A DNA stretch of 40,899 bases, from NCBI GenBank assembly GCA_024643595.1, contig JAHEMS010000002.1, positions 1 to 40,899 of the forward strand, read 5' to 3'. Origin of the DNA: Bacteroidota bacterium (lineage in GTDB: Bacteria; Bacteroidota; Bacteroidia; Cytophagales; Cyclobacteriaceae). A program made the position numbers and the translations under genes. Positions within the stretch are counted from its first letter, which is position 1; the number at the start of each line of letters is the position of its first letter. Under the pieces are notes generated by a model. It ran no database searches. It worked only from the letters and a program-made list of their open reading frames with translations, and was not told where the DNA came from. Below are positions 33,198 to 40,686 of the stretch, piece after piece.

Positions 33198-34406
33198 ATG
33201 AAGTTTTCTTTTTTTTTAATGGCAATCGTAACGCTTTTGGTCACAATAAGCTGTGAACAATCGAAGTCTTCTTTAACCAAAGGCGCTTATGATTATGACG
33301 TTAACTTTCTGAAAAAACATTCCGAGAATTTAATTGAACTGAGCGATGAATCAGGCCAGGCAATGGTTCTGGTGTCCGCTGACTACCAAGGCCGTGTAAT
33401 GACCAGCACTGCTTCGGGTAACAAGGGAACCAGCTATGGATGGCTCAATTATGAATTGATTTCGTCCGGTAAAAAGAAACCACAATTCAATCCGGTAGGA
33501 GGTGAAGAACGATTTTGGTTGGGTCCTGAAGGTGGTCAATATTCTTTGTATTTCCATTCGGGAGATTCCTTTTCAATTCGCAACTGGCAGGTGCCTCCGA
33601 TAATTGATATCGAAGCGTTTGAAGTAGTAACAAGCAGTAAGTTGAGTGCCACTTTTTCAAAACAAGCATCCCTTACCAATTACAGTGGAACTATATTTGA
33701 TCTTCTTATCACAAGAAAGATTTCATTATTGGCAAAAACTGATCTTGAATCGAAACTTGGACTGAATATTTCGGAAGGAATTAAATATGTGGGTTATCAA
33801 ACGGAAAATCAAATCAAAAATGTGGGTTCGCTTGACTGGAAAAAGGAAAGTGGTTTGGTTTCCATCTGGTTACTTGGGATGTTTACACCATCGGATCAGG
33901 TAACGGTTATTATTCCTTTCAAGCCATTTGCGGGTGCGAAGGAGCTAATCACTACCTCCTATTTTGGTGAGATTCCTAAAGAGAGAATTAGCATTGATGA
34001 CAGCGTTTTATACTTTACCTGTGATGGAAAATATCGAAGTAAAATTGGCTTGTCCCCTGTTATAGCAAAACCCCTATCCGCAAGTTATGATTTCATCAAA
34101 CAGGTGCTCACCATCACACAATTTGAAATAATGCCCGACGCCTCTTACGTGAATTCAAAGTGGGAAATGCAACAGGAACCTTTCCTGGGCGATGCAGTAA
34201 ACTCCTATAATGACGGTCCGCTTGCTGATGGATCACAGCTTGGTCCATTCTATGAATTGGAATCCTCATCACCTGCATTGGAATTGAAAGTGGGAGAAAG
34301 TACCATGTATAGTCAAATGACTTGTCATTTGGAAGGTGATTTTGAAAAGCTTAATGCGTTAAGTAAGAATATTCTAGGTGTTGACTTAAGTACGATAAAA
34401 AAGTAA
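33198..34406 (+). CDS. Putative lipoprotein, DUF6786-like beta-sandwich protein
   Basis: 402 residues with a lipoprotein-type signal (MKFSFFLMAIVTLLVTISC, Cys19). The body is beta-rich with no membrane segment; recognisable stretches are GRVMTSTASG, GWLNYELI, GGEERFWLGPEGGQYSLYF and EPFLGDAVNSYNDGPLADGS with LGPFYELESSSPAL. These resemble a Bacteroidota family of galactose-mutarotase-like sandwich proteins that I associate with the name DUF6786; that match is from memory. The start at 33198 is chosen because it begins the signal peptide, although the frame is open back to 33018. First gene of a plus-strand run of four (next gene 3 bases later). Likely binds or modifies a sugar in the periplasm (inference). 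Confidence 0.75.
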   Translation: MKFSFFLMAIVTLLVTISCEQSKSSLTKGAYDYDVNFLKKHSENLIELSDESGQAMVLVSADYQGRVMTSTASGNKGTSYGWLNYELISSGKKKPQFNPVGGEERFWLGPEGGQYSLYFHSGDSFSIRNWQVPPIIDIEAFEVVTSSKLSATFSKQASLTNYSGTIFDLLITRKISLLAKTDLESKLGLNISEGIKYVGYQTENQIKNVGSLDWKKESGLVSIWLLGMFTPSDQVTVIIPFKPFAGAKELITTSYFGEIPKERISIDDSVLYFTCDGKYRSKIGLSPVIAKPLSASYDFIKQVLTITQFEIMPDASYVNSKWEMQQEPFLGDAVNSYNDGPLADGSQLGPFYELESSSPALELKVGESTMYSQMTCHLEGDFEKLNALSKNILGVDLSTIKK

Positions 34407-34409
34407 ACT

Positions 34410-35252
34410 ATGCAATTATATAAAACTAAAGAAGGGGCCTTGTTGGTTGCTTCGAACCAGACATTCCTTCTTAACGAGAGTTGGGATTCAATTATTAACC
34501 GATCAAACCTCTATCATTATTTAATGGAACTCTCGCAAATTTCAGAACCTCTTCCATTTGATCGTAGTCAACAGTTATTAAGTAATGTGCTTGCGCCTAT
34601 AGGCAGTCAGGAGGTGTGGGCAGCCGGCGTAACCTACTTGCTTAGTCGCGATGCACGCATGGAGGAGTCAAAAGAATCGGGAGCATCAGATGTATATTTA
34701 AAAGTATACGAGGCTGACCGACCGGAATTATTTTTTAAAGCATTGCCTCACCGCGTAAGTGCACCAGGGGAAGAAGTTTATATACGAAAGGATTCTACCT
34801 GGAATGTACCGGAACCAGAACTCACGTTATTCATTAATTCTGAAGGAAACATTCAGGCTTACACGGTTGGCAACGACATGAGCTCGCGTAGCATTGAAGG
34901 AGAAAACCCATTGTACCTTCCACAGGCGAAAGTATATGAACGCAGCTGTGCTCTAGGCCCATGTTTGTTTGTGCCTGAAAATCCTATTTCATCAGAAACA
35001 GTAATAGCAATTGTCATCAAAAGAAATCATCAGGAAGTCTTTCAGGGTTCCATTCCTTTGAACCGCATGAAAAGAAGTCTTCCGGAATTATCTTCGTGGC
35101 TTTTTAAGGCATGCAGGTTTCAATATGGTAGTTTTTTGATGACAGGAACGGGCATCGTGCCCACCAATGAATTTACATTGGAGGCCAACGATGAAATTTC
35201 AATAACGATAGATGGCATCGGAACGCTGACGAATACGGTTCAACTCATTTAA
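34410..35252 (+). CDS. Fumarylacetoacetate hydrolase-fold enzyme, probable 2-keto-3-deoxy sugar acid dehydratase
   Basis: Cytosolic FAH-superfamily enzyme, 280 residues. Fold and metal site: VWAAGVTYLLSRDARMEES, YEADRPELFFKA, metal ligands E135 and E137 in VPEPEL and D156 in VGNDMSSRSIEGENPLYLPQ, with K174 in PQAKVY. The combination VWAAGVTY..S...R plus GENPLYLPQAK is typical of the branch that acts on 2-dehydro-3-deoxy aldonic acids, not of fumarylacetoacetase itself. It lies 3 bases after the lipoprotein gene and 16 before a TIM-barrel epimerase, fitting an oxidative sugar pathway in which a sugar acid is dehydrated. Substrate unproven. Not likely linked to the homogentisate gene 33 kb away. 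Confidence 0.82.
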   Translation: MQLYKTKEGALLVASNQTFLLNESWDSIINRSNLYHYLMELSQISEPLPFDRSQQLLSNVLAPIGSQEVWAAGVTYLLSRDARMEESKESGASDVYLKVYEADRPELFFKALPHRVSAPGEEVYIRKDSTWNVPEPELTLFINSEGNIQAYTVGNDMSSRSIEGENPLYLPQAKVYERSCALGPCLFVPENPISSETVIAIVIKRNHQEVFQGSIPLNRMKRSLPELSSWLFKACRFQYGSFLMTGTGIVPTNEFTLEANDEISITIDGIGTLTNTVQLI

Positions 35253-35268
35253 TCATCAACGCGGCACT

Positions 35269-36177
35269 ATGGACAATAAAGAAACTGATGTACGCAGAAA
35301 TTTCTTAAAGAAACTGCTGGTTGCACCGGTTTTAATGACAACATCATTATCCGAAGCTGGAATTGAAAAGGATACTACTTCCCCTCTTAAACTCGGCCTT
35401 AACGCTTTTTCTTTTAACGATTTGCTGCTTGCGGGCCAGATGAGTTTAGATCAATTACTAACATTCTGTTATGATGAAGGAATTGGAGCGGTAGATATTA
35501 CAGCTTATTATTTTCAGGGATACCCTGCTGTTCCTTCAGATGAAATTCTATTTCAATTTAAGCGAAAAGCGTTTCAGTTAGGTGTGGACATCAGCGGTAC
35601 AGGTATTCGTAATGATTTTACTGAACCTGATATGACAAAAAGAAAAGAGCATATCGATTTGGTAAAAAACTGGATTGTGGCCGCATCGAAAATTGGCGCA
35701 CCAGTGATCCGAATTTTTGCCGGAAACAAAAATCCAAAAGGAACAGAGCGTGAACAAATGCGGAAGTGGATGTTGGCCTCTATTCAGGAGTGTGTAGAAT
35801 TTGGTGAAAAATATGGTGTAGTGGTCGCGCTACAGAACCATAATGATTTTATTCAAACAGCTGATCAAGCACTTGAGTTTATCAAAGACATTAATTCGAA
35901 CTGGTTTGGGTTGGTTCTAGACACCGGCAGTTATCGTGTGGGCGATCCCTATCAGGAGATTGCTAAAACGGCCATGCATGCAGTGAACTGGCAGATCAAA
36001 GAAAATGTATTTGTAAACGGTCAGGAGTTGGAAGCCGACATTAGCCGGATTATTAAAATAATTATTGAATCAGGATATAAGGGCTATATACCGATTGAGA
36101 CATTGGGGAAGGGAGACCCAAAATTGAAAGTAACAACACTATTAAATAAGGTAAAGTTAGCCATCGCTGATTCGTAA
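35269..36177 (+). CDS. Exported TIM-barrel sugar isomerase/epimerase family protein (Tat signal)
   Basis: Xylose isomerase-like (AP endonuclease 2) TIM barrel, 302 residues. The N-terminus VRRNFLKKLLVAPVLMTTSL is a twin-arginine signal (RRNFLKK), so the enzyme should be exported folded, probably with its metal bound. Barrel motifs: LGLNAFSFN, GAVDITAYYFQGYP, PVIRIFAG, VALQNHNDF (His ligand region), GLVLDTGSY (Asp), WQIKENV and YIPIETLGKGDP (Glu). Exported members of this family cannot use phosphorylated cytosolic sugars, so the usual name sugar phosphate isomerase would be misleading; keto-sugar epimerase or lyase activity is a possibility. It is read with the FAH-fold gene (gap 16) and GH26 gene (gap 25). 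Confidence 0.85.
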   Translation: MDNKETDVRRNFLKKLLVAPVLMTTSLSEAGIEKDTTSPLKLGLNAFSFNDLLLAGQMSLDQLLTFCYDEGIGAVDITAYYFQGYPAVPSDEILFQFKRKAFQLGVDISGTGIRNDFTEPDMTKRKEHIDLVKNWIVAASKIGAPVIRIFAGNKNPKGTEREQMRKWMLASIQECVEFGEKYGVVVALQNHNDFIQTADQALEFIKDINSNWFGLVLDTGSYRVGDPYQEIAKTAMHAVNWQIKENVFVNGQELEADISRIIKIIIESGYKGYIPIETLGKGDPKLKVTTLLNKVKLAIADS

Positions 36178-36202
36178 AGATATTTTTTATTCAGCGTAAA
36201 TA

Positions 36203-37564
36203 ATGATTATAAGATTACCATTGCTTCTGATATCATTGGGGTGTTCAATGATAATCCTCAACGGTTTCGGCCAAATTGATGCAGATGCAACAATCCAATC
36301 AAAAGCGCTATATAGAAATCTGAAGGTGGTTGCAGAAAGCAAGAACATTCTCTTCGGTCAGGAGTTTTTCAACAGTTTTCGCTATAGTGCAGGAAGTGCC
36401 CACGGTGATAAGGACTATTCAGATTCAAAAGCGGTAACAGGATCGCATCCGGCAGTATTGGGATCTGATTTTCATTATTATCTGGAGAAAACAGCAACAG
36501 AAAGATTGTACCATACGGAAGCTGTGAAATGGGCATTTCAGCAGGGCTATGTAATTACGTTTGATTGGCATCTTAGTGCCAGGGGAACATCTTCCTATCA
36601 ATTTGTTGGTTCGCCCCCCGACCTGGTAAACAATATTGTCAGTGACTTGAATGGCGATCGTGCCTGGTTTCTGGGTGAACTGGATAAGGTAATTGACATT
36701 ATCAATCATGATCTTAAGATTGGTAATGATACCATTCCCATTGTGTTCAGGCCATTTCATGAAATGAATGGAAATTGGTTTTGGTGGGGAAGCGCTGCCA
36801 CTTCGGCAACCACGTATCGTGCTCTATATGCGCTAACCGTAAATTATGTCAGGGACAGAACGAAAAGTGTTTTATTCTGCTGGTCTCCTAATATTCCGCT
36901 GGATTTAAATTATTATCCCGGCGATGAGTATGTGGATTTTGTTGGTTTGGATTATTATGAAGTTAATGCTGCTACACTGAGAACGCAATTGGGGGTATTG
37001 GTTGATTTTGCTGTCCAACATAACAAAGTAGCCGTTTTGTCGGAAACCGGAAACCGGGTGATTGGCGATAATGCCAGCACCTATTGGAATGATATCGTGC
37101 TGCCGGCTCTCTTAAACGATCCGTCAGAAAAAGCATGGAAGATTGGCTGGCTGTTAACATGGATTAATGCGAGCTGGGCTTTTCCATACGTACCACATGC
37201 ATTAAGTAGTCAGTCTGCTAAAAACAGTTTTATCAGCTTTATGCAGTCACCCAATATTATATTCGGAAATGAAATTTCAGCAATGTATAGTGAGGAACTT
37301 ATTACCTCGGTTGCACCGAAGGAGATACCCCATATTGAGGTTTATCCGATTCCTGCTTCTTCAGAACTCACTGTTGAAATATATGGCTTTAAGCGAGGGG
37401 CCTCTGTAATTTTTTATGATCAGACCAGAAGAGTAATGAATTCGATAACGGTTTCGGGCGAAGAAATCATTCACCCATCAGTATCTTTTTTTGCTCCTGG
37501 TATTTACTGGATACAGGTTTCTGATGGATTGAAGTCCATCGGAAGGAAATTCGTCGTGAATTAA
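36203..37564 (+). CDS. GH26 family glycoside hydrolase (mannanase-like) with T9SS sorting domain
   Basis: Secreted beta-mannanase-type enzyme, 453 residues. The signal peptide runs about 1-23 (ends GFGQ). The GH26 barrel spans about 30-355: GQEFFNSFRY, GSHPAVLGSDFHYY, VITFDWHLS, acid/base E187 in FRPFHEMNGNWFWWG, CWSPN, YVDFVGLDYYE and nucleophile E281 in VLSETGNR. Residues about 370-453 form a C-terminal sorting domain (HIEVYPIPASSELTVEI ... GIYWIQVSDG ... RKFVVN), which directs export through the type IX system and attachment at the surface or release. No CBM seen. Last gene of the plus-strand run; 17 bases from the stop of the convergent epimerase. Mannan/mannoside as substrate is a family-level inference. 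Confidence 0.9.
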   Translation: MIIRLPLLLISLGCSMIILNGFGQIDADATIQSKALYRNLKVVAESKNILFGQEFFNSFRYSAGSAHGDKDYSDSKAVTGSHPAVLGSDFHYYLEKTATERLYHTEAVKWAFQQGYVITFDWHLSARGTSSYQFVGSPPDLVNNIVSDLNGDRAWFLGELDKVIDIINHDLKIGNDTIPIVFRPFHEMNGNWFWWGSAATSATTYRALYALTVNYVRDRTKSVLFCWSPNIPLDLNYYPGDEYVDFVGLDYYEVNAATLRTQLGVLVDFAVQHNKVAVLSETGNRVIGDNASTYWNDIVLPALLNDPSEKAWKIGWLLTWINASWAFPYVPHALSSQSAKNSFISFMQSPNIIFGNEISAMYSEELITSVAPKEIPHIEVYPIPASSELTVEIYGFKRGASVIFYDQTRRVMNSITVSGEEIIHPSVSFFAPGIYWIQVSDGLKSIGRKFVVN

Positions 37565-37581
37565 AGTAGAAGAGGTTTTAC

Positions 37582-38439
37582 CTATTGTTTCAAACTTTTA
37601 AGATAATTGATGCTTTGAGGAATTTGCTTCATGTAAATACTGCTTTCGTCTTCAATGAAGTAGTGTTTTATTCCTGCTTTTTTGGCTTGCTTCAATATTG
37701 CCGGAATGTCAAGTTCACCTGTGCCGATAGCAACATCATTTTCGGGTGAAGTTAATCCGGTAAGGTCTTTGGGTGTGCCTTTTTTCAGGTCTTTCAGATG
37801 CATCAGCTTCCAGCGGTCTTTGTATTTCTTCAGTAATGCAACAGGGTCGCCACCGCCAAAGTATATCCACATGATGTCCATTTCAAATGATACATATTCG
37901 GGATTGGTATTTTGAATGATGTAATCCAGGAGTGTTCCTTTTTCATGCGGCCAGAATTCATAGCCGTGGGCGTGATAGCAAAAGGTAAGTCCATTTTCTT
38001 TCATCACTTTTCCTATCGTGTTAAAATCCTCCACTGCTTTTTTAGCATTCTCAAAGTTAAAGCTTCCTGTTTTGTGCGGTATCCAGGCGCACATCACATA
38101 TTTAGATCCCAGCGCTTTTGCACGGTCAGCAATCTCCTGTGGATTTTTTACTAATTGTTCATACCCTCCTCCAGTGCCAGGTATGCTGATGCCTCGTTCA
38201 TCACATAACTTCTTAAACTCTTCGGGTGCCATTCGGCCACCGCCTCCCTCCAGTTCTGTGAAGCCCAGCATCTTGATCGTATCTAATGTGGCAGCAATAC
38301 TTACTGGCCAGCTTTTCCGCAAGGTAAAGGAAGCTACTCCAAACGGGGCCTCATATAGCGGTTTGTTTTTCTGTGCCCAAGTTGGGGTGCCGGTACATAT
38401 AGTAATGAATAGCACAACCCAGGTAAAATTCTTTTTCAT
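37582..38439 (-). CDS. Exported TIM-barrel sugar isomerase/epimerase family protein (Sec signal)
   Basis: Second xylose isomerase-like TIM barrel of the region, 285 residues, with a Sec signal peptide (MKKNFTWVVLFITICTGTPTWA). Motifs: LGFTELEGGGGRMAPEEFKK, SKYVMCAWIP, FCYHAHGYEFWP (His), VSFEMDIMWIYFGGGDP (Asp), WKLMHLKDLKKG (His) and KHYFIEDES (Glu), the metal set usual for the family. It lies 11 bases after the GMC oxidoreductase gene, the standard neighbour in Bacteroidota clusters with a Gluconate_2-dh3 subunit. Probably acts on a keto-sugar or keto-glycoside made by that dehydrogenase in the periplasm (inference). It is only distantly similar to the Tat-exported gene at 35269. Confidence 0.87.
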   Translation of the reverse strand: MKKNFTWVVLFITICTGTPTWAQKNKPLYEAPFGVASFTLRKSWPVSIAATLDTIKMLGFTELEGGGGRMAPEEFKKLCDERGISIPGTGGGYEQLVKNPQEIADRAKALGSKYVMCAWIPHKTGSFNFENAKKAVEDFNTIGKVMKENGLTFCYHAHGYEFWPHEKGTLLDYIIQNTNPEYVSFEMDIMWIYFGGGDPVALLKKYKDRWKLMHLKDLKKGTPKDLTGLTSPENDVAIGTGELDIPAILKQAKKAGIKHYFIEDESSIYMKQIPQSINYLKSLKQ

Positions 38440-38450
38440 GATAGATATAA

Positions 38451-40154
38451 TTAGATGTTCCTTTTTTTCAATTCATCAACGGCATAGTTGGCAGCACGCG
38501 CAGTAATAGCCATGAATGTTAATGTAGGATTTTGAGTTCCGGTGGAAGTCATGCAAGCGCCATCTGTAACAAAAACATTTTTGCAAAGATGCAGTTGATT
38601 CCAGTTGTTGAGCAATGATGTTTTAGGATCGTTACCCATGCGCACACCACCCATTTCATGGATATCGGAACCAGGAGGGGATTTAGTGTCCTCCGCAGTA
38701 ATGTTAATGAAGCCTGCCTTTTCAAACATTTCTTTGGATTGTTCGATATAATCGTTGACCATCTTATCATCATTTTCAGACCAATCACAGGAAATGATTA
38801 GCTGAGGAATTCCGTACTTGTCTTTTAACTCCGGATGAAGACGCACATGGTTTTTTTCCAGCGGAACCGTTTCGCCCATCATCCAGCTGCTGATGTTCCA
38901 GTTACCAAGAGTGGGATTCAAAATATTTTCCCTTAATTGATCGCCAATCACAGAGGTATCGGTACGCATTCCCCTGCCTCCACCAATGCCAATTGCGTAA
39001 CCCCTTAAAAAGTCAGCATCTTGCTGTCGCACATTTCTGAATCGTGGAATATAACTATGACTTGGATTGCGGCCGCTCGTTTTTTTATCCTTAAATCCTT
39101 CAAATTGAGCGTTGGCTTTTCCGCGATAATTATGCCACGCAACAAACTTTCCTAGCAAACCACTGTCATTACCAAGTCCACCAGGGAATCGTGACGATGT
39201 TGAATTCAGTAAGATTGCATTGGAGTTGATCGCGGAAGCATTGACAAAAATGATCTTCGCGTTGTATTCTATCATTTCTTTTGTTACACCATCAATAACA
39301 CGAACACCTGTAGCTTTCTTTTTTCTTTCATTATAGATGATAGAATGAACTACGGAAAAGGGCCGGACGGTTAAGTTGCCGGTTTTCAATGCCCACGGCA
39401 GTGTGGATGAATTGCTGCTGAAGTATCCACCAAACTGACAACCCCGGTTGCACAAGTTTTGATTCAGGCATTTGTTTCTTCCCTGCTGCTTTTGAATCGG
39501 CTCAATGCTGGTGATGTGCGCACAACGGCCCTGGATGAGATGACGATCAGGAAAATATTTACCTAAGCTATCTTTAAAATATTCTTCAATACAACTCATT
39601 TCAAAACCAGGCTGGCATTCGCTGTCCGGCAGTTCAGGTAAACCGTCTTTGTTTCCTGCTATACCTGCAAACTTTTCAACATGGGTATACCAGGCTTCAA
39701 GATCTTTGTAGCGTATCGGCCAGTCTACCGCAAATCCATCCCTGGCTGGTCCTTCAAAATCGTAATCACTCCATCGTTGCGTTTGTCTTGCCCACAACAA
39801 CGACTTGCCTCCCATATGGTATCCACGAAACCAACGAAATGGTTTTTCTTGAATAAAGGGCTGCTCATCATCGCGTATTACCCAGTGAAAGGTCTCTTCT
39901 CTCGCGAAGCGAGATGATTTAAAATCAATTCGTTTTTCAAGAGGCACCGTGCCCCGAAATTCAAATTGCCATGGTGCTTTACCTGCCGTTGGGTAATCGA
40001 CAATGTGCTTTACATCGCGGCCCCGCTCCAATACAAGCGTTTTTAATCCGCGATCACATAATTCCTTAGCGGCCCATCCACCACTGGCACCTGAGCCAAT
40101 AACGATGGCATCGTAAGTCCTTTTTTTTGCGGAATCAATAGCGAGGTTACTCAT
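38451..40154 (-). CDS. GMC family FAD-dependent oxidoreductase, sugar/glycoside dehydrogenase large subunit
   Basis: 567 residues. FAD-binding motif VIGSGASGGWAAKEL (18-32) with E43 (VLERG), GGKSLLWARQTQRWS, and the C-terminal GMC site H499 (DIHEMGGVRMG) with N542 (GTQNPTLTFMAITARAANYAV). A C229-x5-C235-x3-C239 motif in KCLNQNLCNRGCQFGGY has the spacing known for the 3Fe-4S cluster of FAD glucose/glucoside dehydrogenase large subunits, pointing to electron transfer to a cytochrome and not to oxygen. No signal peptide; export is expected by hitchhiking on the Tat-signal-bearing small subunit gene upstream (gap 19). By family, it may oxidise a sugar or glycoside, for example at C3. No cytochrome c gene lies inside the window. 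Confidence 0.9.
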   Translation of the reverse strand: MSNLAIDSAKKRTYDAIVIGSGASGGWAAKELCDRGLKTLVLERGRDVKHIVDYPTAGKAPWQFEFRGTVPLEKRIDFKSSRFAREETFHWVIRDDEQPFIQEKPFRWFRGYHMGGKSLLWARQTQRWSDYDFEGPARDGFAVDWPIRYKDLEAWYTHVEKFAGIAGNKDGLPELPDSECQPGFEMSCIEEYFKDSLGKYFPDRHLIQGRCAHITSIEPIQKQQGRNKCLNQNLCNRGCQFGGYFSSNSSTLPWALKTGNLTVRPFSVVHSIIYNERKKKATGVRVIDGVTKEMIEYNAKIIFVNASAINSNAILLNSTSSRFPGGLGNDSGLLGKFVAWHNYRGKANAQFEGFKDKKTSGRNPSHSYIPRFRNVRQQDADFLRGYAIGIGGGRGMRTDTSVIGDQLRENILNPTLGNWNISSWMMGETVPLEKNHVRLHPELKDKYGIPQLIISCDWSENDDKMVNDYIEQSKEMFEKAGFINITAEDTKSPPGSDIHEMGGVRMGNDPKTSLLNNWNQLHLCKNVFVTDGACMTSTGTQNPTLTFMAITARAANYAVDELKKRNI

Positions 40155-40173
40155 GGGTTATATTTTTCTGGGG

Positions 40174-40686
40174 TTAAATTTCAACGCAGCCTTTGTAATG
40201 CCCTGGGATTACTTTGTATTTTAGATGATCTCCCATTACTTCTTTGGAGGTGCTATATCCCCGAATGGTTTCTGATTTTATAAGTTTTAAGAAGTCCTTT
40301 TTATCCGGTTCATCTTCTGCCATTTTCAAAAGAAGTGCTTGACGCTGCAAGATATCCGCGGAAGAATACGATTTGCCGTACTCAGACAAGGCCTGGTTTT
40401 CCAGGTTGTTCAATTGTCTTTTCACGTTTTCCTGAGTAGCCACCTCATAACACTGCGCAAATAATTTTTCCAGGAACTTGTCAACACCCACAGTAAGTGC
40501 TCCAATGGAGTCACCAGCAGGTATGATCGCGTCTACGACTGCAGCAAGGATTTCTTGCTCAGACGAACTAAAAACGGATGCGTTATAGTTCAGCGTTTCA
40601 ATCCGCCAGCCATTCGCCCAGGCTGGTAATGAAATTAACCCTGCAGACAGGGTTGCGAGGTGCTTTATCGATTTTCTTCTGTTCAC
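40174..40686 (-). CDS. Gluconate 2-dehydrogenase subunit 3 family protein (Tat signal)
   Basis: Small subunit or chaperone partner of the GMC dehydrogenase. 170 residues. The N-terminus NRRKSIKHLATLSAGLISLP then AWA is a twin-arginine signal; the rest is helical with FSSSEQEILAAVVDAIIPAGDSIGALTVGV, the family's ...DAIIP...PGA..V.V..FI region (here GALTVGVDKFLEKLF), and a KYKVIPGHYKGCVEI tail. The start is not ATG: GTG at 40686 gives the standard M-N-R-R opening; an in-frame TTG at 40704 adds six residues. First gene of the minus-strand run subunit 3, GMC, epimerase. The Tat signal probably carries the folded FAD-containing partner across. Confidence 0.87.
   Translation of the reverse strand: MNRRKSIKHLATLSAGLISLPAWANGWRIETLNYNASVFSSSEQEILAAVVDAIIPAGDSIGALTVGVDKFLEKLFAQCYEVATQENVKRQLNNLENQALSEYGKSYSSADILQRQALLLKMAEDEPDKKDFLKLIKSETIRGYSTSKEVMGDHLKYKVIPGHYKGCVEI

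Noticed and set aside
34410..35252. Reading this FAH-fold gene as fumarylacetoacetase linked to the homogentisate dioxygenase
   Set aside because: Length (280) and motifs fit the sugar-acid branch, it is 33 kb away, and it sits in a sugar locus.
38018..38506. 162-codon plus-strand open frame opposite the epimerase gene
   Set aside because: Lies fully antisense to a well-recognised gene and its product shows no domain; a shadow of that gene's codon use.
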